Origin: Brevibacterium sp.
GTDB lineage: Bacteria; Actinomycetota; Actinomycetes; Actinomycetales; Brevibacteriaceae
Reading direction: 5' to 3'
NCBI RefSeq assembly: GCF_031179145.1
Contig: NZ_JAPSIB010000006.1
Span: 1-64,000 of the forward strand
DNA: 64,000 nucleotides
Positions 35,046 to 44,238 of this stretch are shown one piece after another. The position numbers and the translations under genes were made by a program. Under the pieces are notes generated by a model. It saw only the letters and a list, made by a program, of their open reading frames with translations, was not told the origin of the DNA and made no database searches. Numbering within the stretch: position 1 is the first letter of the stretch; every line of letters starts with the position of its first letter.

Positions 35046-36861
35046 CCACCGCAAGCGCAGGACAGGACTTGTCGTTTCAGTCTCGGTGATTGCGGCCGCC
35101 CTGATCGTGGTGCTGCTCATTGGGTTCGGCATCGTCAATATCCCGGGAATCATGGGAGGTTCGACCACCTCGGCGAAGGGGACGGTCGGGGAGGACGGCT
35201 TTGAGATCACTGCCGGTGAGGTGACGGTCTCCGCTGAAGGAGGCGTTGCCCCATCGGGAACTCCAGTGCACGTCGAGGTTGTCGACGACTTCACACCTAC
35301 CGGGATCTTCGGGTCTGCGGAACCGGTCAGTTCGGGTGTGGAGGTCCGCCTCGGCGACGATCGTCAACCTCAGTCCGAGGTCCGCATCGAGGTGCCCGTG
35401 AGTGCGGAAGGGGATCGGGAGAAGTACTCGGGCGAAGGCGACGCCTCAGATGTCAGTGATCCGTTTGCGGTGCAGGAACACGAAGGTCGAATGCTCCTCG
35501 CCGATTTCGAGTACGACGCTGACAGCGGAAAGGGCATCATCCTCGCTACTCAACTGAGTCTGTTCGGATTCGTCCGGGCCTCCTTTGATGCGATTGTCGA
35601 CTCGTTCACGCAGTCCATCAAGGAGTTCTTCGATATCTCCGTCCCCCGTCCAGACTGTTACCGCGAGGACCTCAGTCTTTCTGAGAAGAAGTTCACTCTC
35701 AGATCCAGCGAGCCCGAGGCGGCGTGGCTGTGCCTCGAATCCGGCGCTGAAGGAAAGATCTCACAATCACTGGTGATGAATTCGCCGGGCGCATGGGTCG
35801 TGTCATCAGAACCGAACCTGATCAAAGGGACACCGTTGACCTTCGATATCGGGTCTGGACTCATCGCCAGCGTGCTGAGAATCGCGGTCGGCGACGATTC
35901 CGATGTCGTGTTCCCCGGTATCACGGCCAACGATCACCATCTCGACGCACCGGACTCTGTCACCCTCACGATGAACGCTCCGCTAACGGTTGTCTGGTCG
36001 TTCCTGTCCGTGGCGGCCGTGTTCCTTCCCACTGACAAGATCGATGGTCTGGAGGAGGCCGAATGCTTGTCGCAAGTGGCGATCACCCAAGACGATCCGG
36101 CAGGTCAGGTGAAGGCGATGGCTGGTTGCATCGCCGAAGAACTCGGTGGTGTGGGATTGATCTTCGGTCTGATTTCGGCTGCTCCGGGAGCGTTGGCAGC
36201 GAATATCAGCGGCATCATTCGCGAGTGGAATGGCGCCACGGAGGTGCGCTACACCCTGGAACCGGATATTCCGACGACAGTGATCAAGGAATACAGTCCG
36301 TTCGATCCCGACGGCTCCATCCGTTCCGACGCGCAGTTGAGCGACGACGCCGCTGCTATCACCTATGACGCCGAGATGGCGTCGAAATCAGCGGTGTCCA
36401 TTGGCAGTGACGTCTTCGATTTGGGAGGCACCGCCGACGGGTCGAGCGCCTGTTGGCAGCATCCCATTGAGGCGAATCGCGTGGTGTGCCTTCGGGATGT
36501 GTGGTCGGACGAGTTGTACCTCGCAACGATCGAAGGCGATCTCAACCACGAGCTGGCATTCGACAGTGGAGTCGACGAACCGGTTCTACTGGCGATGGAG
36601 CTTGAAGACGGGAGTCGGTGGCAGTTGAGGCGGGGAGGCTCCTGGGGAGGTCGTGCAGATGGGCGAGTCGGAATGTTCCACTGCACAGAACAGTGTGAAG
36701 GTCATGAGAGCGATGCGATCCTGTCCGACGACGAACATCAGTTCGGCTATGACAGCTCGTCTGAAACTTGGACCGCGTTTGTCGGTGAGCTCGGCGAAGT
36801 TGACGAACACTTCCCATCCCCTGAGGAGATTCCGATCACGGAGGCTTGGTTCGTCAGGTGA
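35032..36861 (+). CDS. Large membrane-anchored extracytoplasmic protein, unknown
   Basis: 609 aa from ATG 35032, which overlaps the previous gene by 14 nt. A short basic N-terminus and one TM helix (VVSVSVIAAALIVVLLIGFGI) are followed by a long outer part. This includes a beta-rich region (GEVTVSAEGGVAPSGTPVHVEV), a possible amphipathic stretch near 190-205 (FDAIVDSFTQSIKEFFD), a hydrophobic segment (LISAAPGALAANISGII) and a Cys-containing C-terminal domain with ACWQHPIEANRVVCLRDVW and HCTEQCEGHESDA. No family recognised. With the two upstream lipoproteins it forms a coupled three-gene cell-surface unit. Confidence 0.75.
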   Translation: MSHSDHRKRRTGLVVSVSVIAAALIVVLLIGFGIVNIPGIMGGSTTSAKGTVGEDGFEITAGEVTVSAEGGVAPSGTPVHVEVVDDFTPTGIFGSAEPVSSGVEVRLGDDRQPQSEVRIEVPVSAEGDREKYSGEGDASDVSDPFAVQEHEGRMLLADFEYDADSGKGIILATQLSLFGFVRASFDAIVDSFTQSIKEFFDISVPRPDCYREDLSLSEKKFTLRSSEPEAAWLCLESGAEGKISQSLVMNSPGAWVVSSEPNLIKGTPLTFDIGSGLIASVLRIAVGDDSDVVFPGITANDHHLDAPDSVTLTMNAPLTVVWSFLSVAAVFLPTDKIDGLEEAECLSQVAITQDDPAGQVKAMAGCIAEELGGVGLIFGLISAAPGALAANISGIIREWNGATEVRYTLEPDIPTTVIKEYSPFDPDGSIRSDAQLSDDAAAITYDAEMASKSAVSIGSDVFDLGGTADGSSACWQHPIEANRVVCLRDVWSDELYLATIEGDLNHELAFDSGVDEPVLLAMELEDGSRWQLRRGGSWGGRADGRVGMFHCTEQCEGHESDAILSDDEHQFGYDSSSETWTAFVGELGEVDEHFPSPEEIPITEAWFVR

Positions 36862-36873
36862 TCGGGAATCCTG

Positions 36874-36890
36874 GCCTCTGGAGGAGAGGC
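36874..36890 (+). terminator. Weak hairpin after the surface-protein operon
   Basis: GCCTCT-GGAGG-AGAGGC, a 6-bp stem 13 bp past the stop codon, with no T-tract. It might also include part of an upstream signal for the next gene. Confidence 0.35.
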
Positions 36891-37107
36891 AAAGGTTGGT
36901 GATTTCAGCGGCCAGGTTGCCGAATGTACTTCTGAACAATCGTTGGCCCCTCGAACTGGGGATTACGCCGCAGATAATAAAAGGACAGAATCATCACGAG
37001 GGCGAAGACGTTCTCGTTCGATTTCGGATCTGGCTGAAGGCACTGCAGGAAGTGAAATCAGTGCATTGTCGTGGGGTCCGTTTTCCGTCTGGGTTGGAAG
37101 GTTCATT

Positions 37108-37560
37108 ATGTCTAAGATCAGAAGGTTCTGCCTGACCATGAGCGCTGGGCTGCTCGCCACGGGACTGGTTCTTGCGGGCGGCGCGCCAGCGAGTGCTCAC
37201 AGTAGCAAAGGTTGCACTTTTGACGTTCCCAGGCCGACTTTTAATTGGTCAACGCAGACTGCGGGGTTCAAGGTCACGATGAAATGTGGAAATTTGGGGA
37301 TGTACGGCGATCGACAGGCTGTTGTCGACTTGCGAGAAGACGACGGTTCTCGCACTCAGTACATCACCCATGGGGTGAAGCGAACGAAAAGCGCAGGAAC
37401 CTACACGATTTGGGCTTCAGGGGTCAAATGCAACTACGACAGAATTGGAAAGGAAGAACTTTACGTCAACGCCAGGATTGAGACCAGGCTCGGCGGTCAG
37501 AGTTACTGGAGCAAGGGACCGAACTATCGAGGTGCAACAATTTCCGTTCCCTGTAAATAG
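37108..37560 (+). CDS. Small secreted protein with conserved-looking Cys pairs
   Basis: 150 aa with a clear signal peptide (RRFCLTMSAGLLATGLVLAGG, cleavage after ASA). The mature ~120 residues contain four Cys (GCTFDVP, MKCGNLG, VKCNYD, VPCK), probably two disulfides, and aromatic-rich strands (FNWSTQTAGFKVTM, TYTIWASG). No family recognised. ATG 37108 follows GGAAGG at good spacing; the upstream in-frame extension lacks a start with a ribosome-binding site. A strong terminator follows. The 247-bp gap before it holds no other gene I can support. Confidence 0.75.
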   Translation: MSKIRRFCLTMSAGLLATGLVLAGGAPASAHSSKGCTFDVPRPTFNWSTQTAGFKVTMKCGNLGMYGDRQAVVDLREDDGSRTQYITHGVKRTKSAGTYTIWASGVKCNYDRIGKEELYVNARIETRLGGQSYWSKGPNYRGATISVPCK

Positions 37561-37583
37561 GATGCAAGTTCAGGAATGACTAC

Positions 37584-37629
37584 GACCACGGATCTTCGGG
37601 AACTGGCCGAGGGTCCGTGGTCTTTGCTT
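37584..37629 (+). terminator. Rho-independent terminator
   Basis: GACCACGGA and TCCGTGGTC form a 9-bp stem with a loop, followed by the T-rich TTTGCTTT. It lies 24 bp after the secreted-protein gene and before a convergent minus-strand gene. Confidence 0.8.
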
Positions 37630-38103
37630 TCAGTCCTGGCTACATGCGTCCCGGGGTGAACTGACTGCCGCCGTCGGTTTATCGACACTCGGTGTGGGAC
37701 TGGGTTCGGGCCAACGTCTGACCGTACCGCAACCACTCACTACGGCGGCCCTGAGCGCATCATTCATCGCCACGACGAACTGGGACCACACCGTGGGGTC
37801 GTTGACTTCGATGGCGCCGAAGACGCCTTCAACGTGATAATCGCGCTGGAGTATGAGGCGCAGTCGCCAGAACGTGCGAGTCCGGCTTCCTGCACTGATC
37901 ACAATCCGGCCGTGGTCGGAGGATTCCAGGTAGATGGCCTGCGCCAACGGTGGTAGCAGCTTCGGCTCTGATGCGAGGAGATGAAATGGCTGTTCGCCTG
38001 AAGGGTTGACCTGGTCATGGATGAGACGCTTGGCTTCCTCGAGGGAGCACGGCATCGAGAACGTTCTCGCTCGGAACTCGTACGGTAGGTTGAAGATGGG
38101 CAC
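37630..38103 (-). CDS. Protein of unknown function
   Basis: 157 aa from GTG 38103, chosen because AAGGAA lies about 8 nt before it and the protein-like part begins there (FNLPYEFRARTFSMPCSLEEA). The rest reads as a small alpha/beta protein (PKLLPPLAQAIYLESSDHGRI, RTFWRLRLILQRDYHVEGVFG). The last ~20 residues are Pro/Ser-rich. No family recognised. It is convergent with the secreted-protein gene and lies downstream of the Cds1-like gene on the same strand. Confidence 0.65.
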   Translation of the reverse strand: MPIFNLPYEFRARTFSMPCSLEEAKRLIHDQVNPSGEQPFHLLASEPKLLPPLAQAIYLESSDHGRIVISAGSRTRTFWRLRLILQRDYHVEGVFGAIEVNDPTVWSQFVVAMNDALRAAVVSGCGTVRRWPEPSPTPSVDKPTAAVSSPRDACSQD

Positions 38104-38243
38104 GCCTCGGTTCCTTGGTCTGTGTGTTTGAAAACAGCAGATAGATTCACCGTCCATGCTTCCGTACCGCGCCCGCCCCCGACATCCCCACTTCCAGGGG
38201 CAGGAGCATAGTCGTCTCGCGCCTCGGCGGCGCCGAGCTGAGC

Positions 38244-39338
38244 TCACCCGGTCCACTCGCCCGTGTCCCAGGCGCGGCGCAGCACCTCCAGATACGGCTG
38301 CAGATCCCAGCCCTGCGCGGCGATCCACTCGGCGTCGAAGTACGTCGGCAGGTAGCGGACGCCTGTATCGCACATGAGGGAGACGATCGAGCCCGGCTCA
38401 TCCATCGTGCACGCCAGCTTCGTCGCAAGGTAGAGCGCGGTGCCGGTGGACGGTCCGGCGAGTGCTCCGGTGCGATCGCGCAGGAAGTGTGCGGCGGCCA
38501 CCGAGGCGGCATCCGGCACTGCTGCCATGTGGTCGACCACCTGGGGCAGGAACGAGGGTTCGCAGCGCGGGCGGCCGATGCCTTCGATGCGTGATCCGTG
38601 TCCGTTCCACGGGGCCGGCTCGCCATCACGATAGGACCGGAAGAACACCGAGTTCTCCGGATCCACCACCGCGATCCGGGTGTCGAGGCACTGGTAGCGC
38701 ACATATCGGCCGAGAGTCGCGCTGGTGCCACCCGTACCGGCGCCGACGGTGATCCACCGCGGCACAGGATGCCGTTCTAAGGACATCTGCTCGAAAATCG
38801 ATTCGGCGATGTTGTTGTTGCCGCGCCAATCCGTCGCACGTTCGGCGAAGGTGAACTGATCGATGTAGTGCCCGCCAGTGTCGGCGGCGAGCCGACGGGC
38901 TTCCTCGTAGACCAGCGCCGGGGCCTCGACGAAATGGCAGCGGCCGCCGTAGAACTCGATGAGGTCGACCTTGGACTGACTCGTCGACCGGGCGACCACA
39001 GCGGTGAATGGCAGCCCCAGCATGCGAGCGAAGTAGGCCTCGCTCACCGCCGTCGAACCGCTCGAGGCCTCGACGATATGCGTGCCTTCGCCGATCAGCC
39101 CACTGCACAGCCCGTAGAGGAACAGCGACCTCGCCAGCCGGTGTTTGAGCGAACCGGTCGGATGGGTCGATTCGTCCTTGAGATAGAGGTCCACGTCCGG
39201 CAGACCCGGTATCGGCACGGCCACCAGGTGGGTGTCTGCGGACCGATTCTGATCGGCCCGCAGCTTGCCGATCGCGACGGATGCCCAATCGCGGTCGTTG
39301 TGGGCGGGCGAATGCTCGATCATCGGCTCGGCTGTCAT
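38244..39338 (-). CDS. PLP-dependent cysteine synthase/desulfhydrase family (Cds1-like)
   Basis: 364-aa fold-type II PLP enzyme. It has the PLP-lysine motif [15 protein letters not shown], the substrate loop [17 protein letters not shown], the phosphate-binding [14 protein letters not shown] and the closing [15 protein letters not shown]. The pattern is that of the actinobacterial Cds1 group (L-cysteine desulfhydrase releasing H2S, pyruvate and ammonia) more than of biosynthetic CysK. It is divergent from the aldo/keto reductase gene. A homologous fragment of this gene type lies at 19431-19510. Confidence 0.85.
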   Translation of the reverse strand: MTAEPMIEHSPAHNDRDWASVAIGKLRADQNRSADTHLVAVPIPGLPDVDLYLKDESTHPTGSLKHRLARSLFLYGLCSGLIGEGTHIVEASSGSTAVSEAYFARMLGLPFTAVVARSTSQSKVDLIEFYGGRCHFVEAPALVYEEARRLAADTGGHYIDQFTFAERATDWRGNNNIAESIFEQMSLERHPVPRWITVGAGTGGTSATLGRYVRYQCLDTRIAVVDPENSVFFRSYRDGEPAPWNGHGSRIEGIGRPRCEPSFLPQVVDHMAAVPDAASVAAAHFLRDRTGALAGPSTGTALYLATKLACTMDEPGSIVSLMCDTGVRYLPTYFDAEWIAAQGWDLQPYLEVLRRAWDTGEWTG

Positions 39339-39441
39339 GGCCCTATCCTATTGCTCGACGCCGGTGGCCGAGCAGAGCCAGCAGGGCGGATGGCCGGCGG
39401 TCACCCTCGACGCGGCAGGATCTGCGCCGTACCGTGGAGGA

Positions 39442-40293
39442 ATGAGCGATCCACTGCCCGAACTCCAGGTCCCCGACTTCCTCCTCAACGACGGAGCAGC
39501 GATCCCGGCGATCGGCCTCGGCACCTACAACCTCCGAGGTGACGAAGGCGTCGAGGCGATCGTCGCCGGCATCGCCAACGGCTACCGTCTGCTCGACACT
39601 GCGGTGAACTACGAGAACGAGGTCGAGGTGGGCCAGGCCATCACGGCCAGCGGCGTCGACCGTGACGAACTCTTCGTCACGAGCAAGATCCCCGGCCGTC
39701 ATCACGGCTTCGACGAGGCGATCGCGAGCACCGAGGAATCTCTGTCCAGGCTCGAGCTCGCCTACCTCGACCTCCACCTCATCCACTGGCCCAATCCCAG
39801 CGTCGACAAGTACGTCGACACCTGGCGCGGGCTCATCGAACTGCGCGAACGCGGACTCGTCCGCTCGATCGGCGTCTCGAACTTCACCGAACCCATGCTC
39901 GAGAGGCTCGTCGAGGAGACCGGCGTAACCCCGGCAGTCAACCAAGTCGAACTCCATCCGTACTTCCCGCAGCCCGAGCTGCTCACGTTCCACCGCGCCA
40001 TGGGCATCCGGACCGAATCCTGGTCGCCCCTGCGCCGCGCTGGTTCCCTGCTCAGCGAACCCGCCATCATCGAGATCGCCCGGGATCACGAGGTGGTCCC
40101 CGCCGAGGTGGTGCTGCGCTGGCATCACGAGATCGGCAGCATCCCGATCCCCAAGTCCGCCGACCCTGCCCGGCAGCTGCTCAATCTCGACATCTTCGAC
40201 TTCTCCCTCACCCCCGCCGAGGTGGAGGCGATCTCCGGCCTCGCGCGCGGTCGGATGAAGGACCGGGACCCGAACACCCACGAGGAGATGTAG
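39442..40293 (+). CDS. Aldo/keto reductase
   Basis: 283-aa NADPH-dependent oxidoreductase with the TIM-barrel AKR tetrad. Asp and Tyr are in RLLDTAVNYENEVEVG, Lys in FVTSKIPG and His in LHLIHWPNP. IGVSNFTEPMLERL and VNQVELHPYFPQ are the family signatures, and the C-terminal cofactor loop IPIPKSADPARQL is present. GTGGAGG precedes the ATG. It resembles the 2,5-diketogluconate reductase / prostaglandin F synthase group, but the substrate is not deducible. Confidence 0.93.
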   Translation: MSDPLPELQVPDFLLNDGAAIPAIGLGTYNLRGDEGVEAIVAGIANGYRLLDTAVNYENEVEVGQAITASGVDRDELFVTSKIPGRHHGFDEAIASTEESLSRLELAYLDLHLIHWPNPSVDKYVDTWRGLIELRERGLVRSIGVSNFTEPMLERLVEETGVTPAVNQVELHPYFPQPELLTFHRAMGIRTESWSPLRRAGSLLSEPAIIEIARDHEVVPAEVVLRWHHEIGSIPIPKSADPARQLLNLDIFDFSLTPAEVEAISGLARGRMKDRDPNTHEEM

Positions 40294-40366
40294 GCCGCTG
40301 GTCAGGAACGGCTCGGGTTCTCGGTGGAGCATACCGCTGAGTGCCGGCTTCAGCCGACGGTATGAC

Positions 40367-40771
40367 TCACGCCCGTTTCGACCGCATGGCGTGAAGCTGC
40401 TGCACCCCTTCGTCCTCGCTGAGCCGTCGGTACTCATCACTGCCGAGCGGGATCAGGGCGATACGGCTCGCGACGTCATGGTGGAGGCCCCAGCCATGCG
40501 TCTTCGGCAGGGGTGAGGCGCGCAGGCAGGCCTGTGATTTGGAGAAGAACTCCTCCCGTGCGGCCTCCCGCTCCTCGTCGGCGATGCCCTTCCGGATCGC
40601 ATGCACGTCGAACAGCAGGTCATCGGAGGTCAGAGCGTAGGGATCATCGATGAGCAGCTCGTACTGGAGCTGGGCGATCGACTGTTTCTCCCGAGGCGCG
40701 GGCACCTTGGGCCCGGTCAGCGCGGAATCCTGGGCCACCCTGATGAATGTGTTCGTGTAGTTGGTCGTCAT
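40367..40771 (-). CDS. DUF6157 family protein
   Basis: 134-aa small cytoplasmic protein of unknown function. It starts MTTNYTNTFIRVAQDSALT, has SIAQLQYELLIDDPYALTSDDLLFDVH and ends with LPKTHGWGLHHDVASRIALI. These are the features of the DUF6157 family, common as single genes in bacteria. It lies 49 bp downstream of the large helicase gene on the same strand. The longer frame extending upstream is a shadow of the helicase. Confidence 0.85.
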   Translation of the reverse strand: MTTNYTNTFIRVAQDSALTGPKVPAPREKQSIAQLQYELLIDDPYALTSDDLLFDVHAIRKGIADEEREAAREEFFSKSQACLRASPLPKTHGWGLHHDVASRIALIPLGSDEYRRLSEDEGVQQLHAMRSKRA

Positions 40772-40820
40772 GACTGCATTATCGGTGGCGCAGCATCTCC
40801 GAGGATTGGATAAACGCGAC

Positions 40821-43800
40821 TCATTCCCCCAGCAGCGCCCGGATGTCGTCGGCGCTGATCGTCGAGCTGAACGCCTCACCATCGTCCATGAGGGAGGTGA
40901 AGAGTTCGGCCTTCTTCTGCTGCAGGGCGACGACCTTCTCCTCGATGGTGCCTTCGGAGACGAGCCGGTAGACCATGACGTTGCGCGTCTGGCCGATCCG
41001 GTGGGTGCGGTCGATCGCCTGCGACTCGGCAGCCGGGTTCCACCACGGGTCCATGAGGAACACGTAGTCCGCCTCGGTGAGGGTGAGGCCGAAGCCACCG
41101 GCCTTGAGGCTGATGAGGAACACCGGGGCGCTCCCGCTCCGGAACGACTCGATGACCTTGGCGCGGCTGCGAGTGGAGCCGTCGAGGTAGGCGTAGTCGA
41201 CTCCACGGGCATCGAGCTGGGCCGCGATCCGGTGGAGGAAACTCGTGAACTGACTGAACACCAGCGCCCGATGACCCTCGGCGATGACATCGTCGAGGTG
41301 GTCGAACAGGGCCTCGACCTTGCTCGATCCGACGTCATCGTGCTCCGGATCCACCAGCCCGGGGTCGAGGGCGAGCATCCGCAGCAGCGTCAGCGAGCGG
41401 AAGATGGCGAAGCGGTTCCTGTCGAGGTCGTCCATGAGCCCGAGCAGCTTCTTCCGCTCCCGCTGCAGGACCGCGTCATAGAGCTTGCGATGCCTGGGCC
41501 CGAGTTCGACGGTGAGCACCTGCTCCTGCTTGTCCGGCAGCTCAGCGGCGACGAGCTCCTTGGTGCGGCGCAGCATGAACGGCCTCACTCTCTTGCGCAG
41601 TGTCTCCATCCGCTCCGGCGCCTCACCGGATTCGATCGGACGCACGTACTCCTCGCGGAACTTCATCCGCGACGGAAACAGGCCCGGCGAGACGATCGAA
41701 CTCAGCGACCACAGATCGGTCAGCGAGTTCTCCATCGGCGTCCCCGTGATCGCCAATCGGAAAGGCGCCTTGACCGCTCGAGCGGCCTGATGGACCTTGG
41801 CCGCGTTGTTCTTGACGAACTGGGCCTCGTCGAGGATCAGCCCGGCCCACTCGACCGACTGGAACGCCTCGGCGTCGAGGCGCAGCACCGCGTACGAGGT
41901 GATGACGACGTCGGTCGCCTCGATCTCCTCCTCCAGCGGGGTCCGGCGCTTCTTCGACGTGGCGTCGATGACGCGCACCCGCAGGTCGGGGGTGAACTTC
42001 GCCGCCTCGAGGTTCCAGTTCCCCACCACCGAGGTGGGGGCGACGACGAGGAACGGATTCGTCTGCGTGGCTCTGGTGTGGGCGATGAGCGCCAGGGTCT
42101 GGAGGGTCTTGCCCAGTCCCATGTCGTCGGCGAGGATCCCGCCGAGGTGGTGTTTCCACAGGAACGTCAGCCACCGGAATCCTTCACGCTGGTAGTGGCG
42201 CAGATCGGCGTGGACGGTGTCCGGAACATCCACCTCGGTGATCGGATCGACCCCGGACAGGGCACGCACCGATTCCTGCCAGCCGGTGGCTTCGTCGGTC
42301 TCGTCGGCGAGGTCCTCGAGCTCAGCCCACAGACCTGCCTGGTAGCGGCTGATCGACGGCTCCTGCGGCGACCATTCGGACAGGGTCTGCGCCTCGGTGA
42401 GGAGTTCGCGCAGCTTGTCGAAGCTGGGGTGGTCGAGCGAGAAGAACGTGTGGTCGTCGAGGAGCACGTGATCCTGTCCCGTCGCCAGGGCTCGGAAGAG
42501 GTCGACGAAGGGCACGTGTGTCCCGTCGACAGTGACCTCGAAGCCGAGGTCGAACCAGTCGTTGGTGTCTGTTTCGGCGGTCGTGACCTTGACGTGGGGG
42601 TCGGCGGAGAGCTCCTGGTACTCGGGTCGGGTGCCCTCGATCTGCACTTCCACCTCGTCGAGGGCTTCGAGCTGCGGCAGCACGCGAGAGGTGAATTCTG
42701 CGGTTTCGATGCCGATGAGCTCTTCGCGCGGCTGAGTGCCGATGCTCGGCCAGATCGCGCGCACCTCGGCGAGGACGTCCTTCTCCCGCCGGACATCGCG
42801 GTTGTCGTCGGAGACCGGGATCAGGTGCAGGATCCGGTCGGGATTGTGATAGTGCCAGGACCAGCTCAGCTGCAGCCGATTGCTGCGGCCGAACGCGGCG
42901 GTGAGGTGAAGGCGCGCGGGCTGGAGTTCGGGGAGGTCGACGGACTCGTCGCTGCTGATGACGGGGGTGCTCAGCCGGACCTGCGGGTAGAGGCTGTCGA
43001 AGAACTCTTCGGTGTGCGCCTCGGGCACGTCGATGGGGGCGGGGTTGATGAGCAGCTCGCGCTGCTCGGCGGTCAGGGGTGTGCGGGTCGGGGCGAGGGC
43101 GAGGTCGATCCGTGTGCCGTCGACGCTGATGCAGTAGAACCCGTGGTGCCCGATCGGCAGCGCGGCGCCCGCATCGTAAGTCGCCTCCTCGACGACCACC
43201 TGGGGTGTCAGACGCAGCCCGTCGGAGCTGCGGGTGGTGTCGATGCGCAGCTGCCCCGGAGGAGATCGGCGGATCGTGAGCCCCTTCGTCAGACCGATGA
43301 GGGCGATGTCGAGGTTCGTCGCCCAGTCGAGCAGCGACCACACCAGGGGGCTGTCGAAGGTGTCGAGTTCGAGCTCATCCGTGCGACCGAACGGGGCGGT
43401 GTAGACGGCGGCGTGGAGTTCGGCGAACTGGGCGAACCATTCGGACTGCGCCCGGTCGAGATTGAGGCTGGAGCGGCCGCCGACGAGCGTGCCCCAATTG
43501 AGGTTCCCTTTGATCCAGTTGTTCTTCTTGCCGGGCATGATTGGGCGCAGCACAAGGCTGGGGAGGACGCCCTTCCGCAGGTCTTCGGCGGTCAGCGGCG
43601 TCGTCGACGTGTGCGAATACCAGCTTCTCTGCGGACGGGAGCGCAGCTCGAATCCCAAGCCCAGGGGAATCGTCGGCTGCCGATTGGCGGGCCTGACCGC
43701 GAAGCGTTCCAGGCGGGACTGCCACTCCGGAGTCTGCGGTGGCGCGGCCGCTCTGACATCGGCTTGCGTCCGGGCCAGTGAACTCAGCGTCGTCACCCCG

Positions 43801-44141
43801 GCGGTGCTGGAGAGTTCGCTGATGAGGTGGGCTCGGCTGTGTTCGTTGCCGGCCATGAGGACCGCGGCGACGTGCTTGCAGTTGAATCCGATGGGGCACG
43901 TGCAGTCGCCTTCCTCGGGGATCGCCGAGTGCTCGTCCTCGTCGTACTCGACGGAGATCCGGACCCGGTAGGGCTGAGGGGCGTTGCCGGCGACCTCGCC
44001 GGTGAGGATCCATTCCTCGTCGCTCCATCGAGCGGACAGGACATGTCCACCCCGCGCATAGGCGGATCCGCGCTGGAATGAGGCCTGGCCGACGAGGGCG
44101 ATGATCTCCGGAGGCGGAACGAAGGGTGGGGCTGTGCTCAC
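40821..44141 (-). CDS. SWIM-domain SNF2/Rad54-like helicase
   Basis: 1106-aa double-stranded-DNA translocase. An N-terminal SWIM zinc finger (C80, C82, C88, H90 in GDCTCPIGFNCKHVAAVL) is followed by a ~550-residue accessory region. The SNF2 motor has DDMGLGKTLQT (motif I, ~672), LILDEAQFVKN (motif II, ~767), a conserved GTPMENSLTDLWS, VFSQFTSFL, GFGLTLTEADYV and HRIGQTRNVMVYRLV (motif VI, ~1040). Length and order are those of the bacterial HepA/YwqA-like group. GTG 44141 is preferred over the longer frame because protein-like sequence begins there. Role in DNA repair or transcription recycling is presumed. Confidence 0.92.
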   Translation of the reverse strand: MSTAPPFVPPPEIIALVGQASFQRGSAYARGGHVLSARWSDEEWILTGEVAGNAPQPYRVRISVEYDEDEHSAIPEEGDCTCPIGFNCKHVAAVLMAGNEHSRAHLISELSSTAGVTTLSSLARTQADVRAAAPPQTPEWQSRLERFAVRPANRQPTIPLGLGFELRSRPQRSWYSHTSTTPLTAEDLRKGVLPSLVLRPIMPGKKNNWIKGNLNWGTLVGGRSSLNLDRAQSEWFAQFAELHAAVYTAPFGRTDELELDTFDSPLVWSLLDWATNLDIALIGLTKGLTIRRSPPGQLRIDTTRSSDGLRLTPQVVVEEATYDAGAALPIGHHGFYCISVDGTRIDLALAPTRTPLTAEQRELLINPAPIDVPEAHTEEFFDSLYPQVRLSTPVISSDESVDLPELQPARLHLTAAFGRSNRLQLSWSWHYHNPDRILHLIPVSDDNRDVRREKDVLAEVRAIWPSIGTQPREELIGIETAEFTSRVLPQLEALDEVEVQIEGTRPEYQELSADPHVKVTTAETDTNDWFDLGFEVTVDGTHVPFVDLFRALATGQDHVLLDDHTFFSLDHPSFDKLRELLTEAQTLSEWSPQEPSISRYQAGLWAELEDLADETDEATGWQESVRALSGVDPITEVDVPDTVHADLRHYQREGFRWLTFLWKHHLGGILADDMGLGKTLQTLALIAHTRATQTNPFLVVAPTSVVGNWNLEAAKFTPDLRVRVIDATSKKRRTPLEEEIEATDVVITSYAVLRLDAEAFQSVEWAGLILDEAQFVKNNAAKVHQAARAVKAPFRLAITGTPMENSLTDLWSLSSIVSPGLFPSRMKFREEYVRPIESGEAPERMETLRKRVRPFMLRRTKELVAAELPDKQEQVLTVELGPRHRKLYDAVLQRERKKLLGLMDDLDRNRFAIFRSLTLLRMLALDPGLVDPEHDDVGSSKVEALFDHLDDVIAEGHRALVFSQFTSFLHRIAAQLDARGVDYAYLDGSTRSRAKVIESFRSGSAPVFLISLKAGGFGLTLTEADYVFLMDPWWNPAAESQAIDRTHRIGQTRNVMVYRLVSEGTIEEKVVALQQKKAELFTSLMDDGEAFSSTISADDIRALLGE

Positions 44142-44238
44142 GTCCTCATTGTCGCAGGCGCTCCTGACACGGCGGTCAGAGGCGGGACGGGCCGTGGGGG
44201 CGAGATTGCAGTGGGGCGAGGGGGCGCCCGGCGGCGGA

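Noticed and set aside
40761..43781. A 1006-residue plus-strand open frame
   Set aside because: It lies antisense to the SNF2 helicase gene, is compositionally abnormal (E/V/R/G runs) and has no domain pattern; a GC-rich shadow frame.
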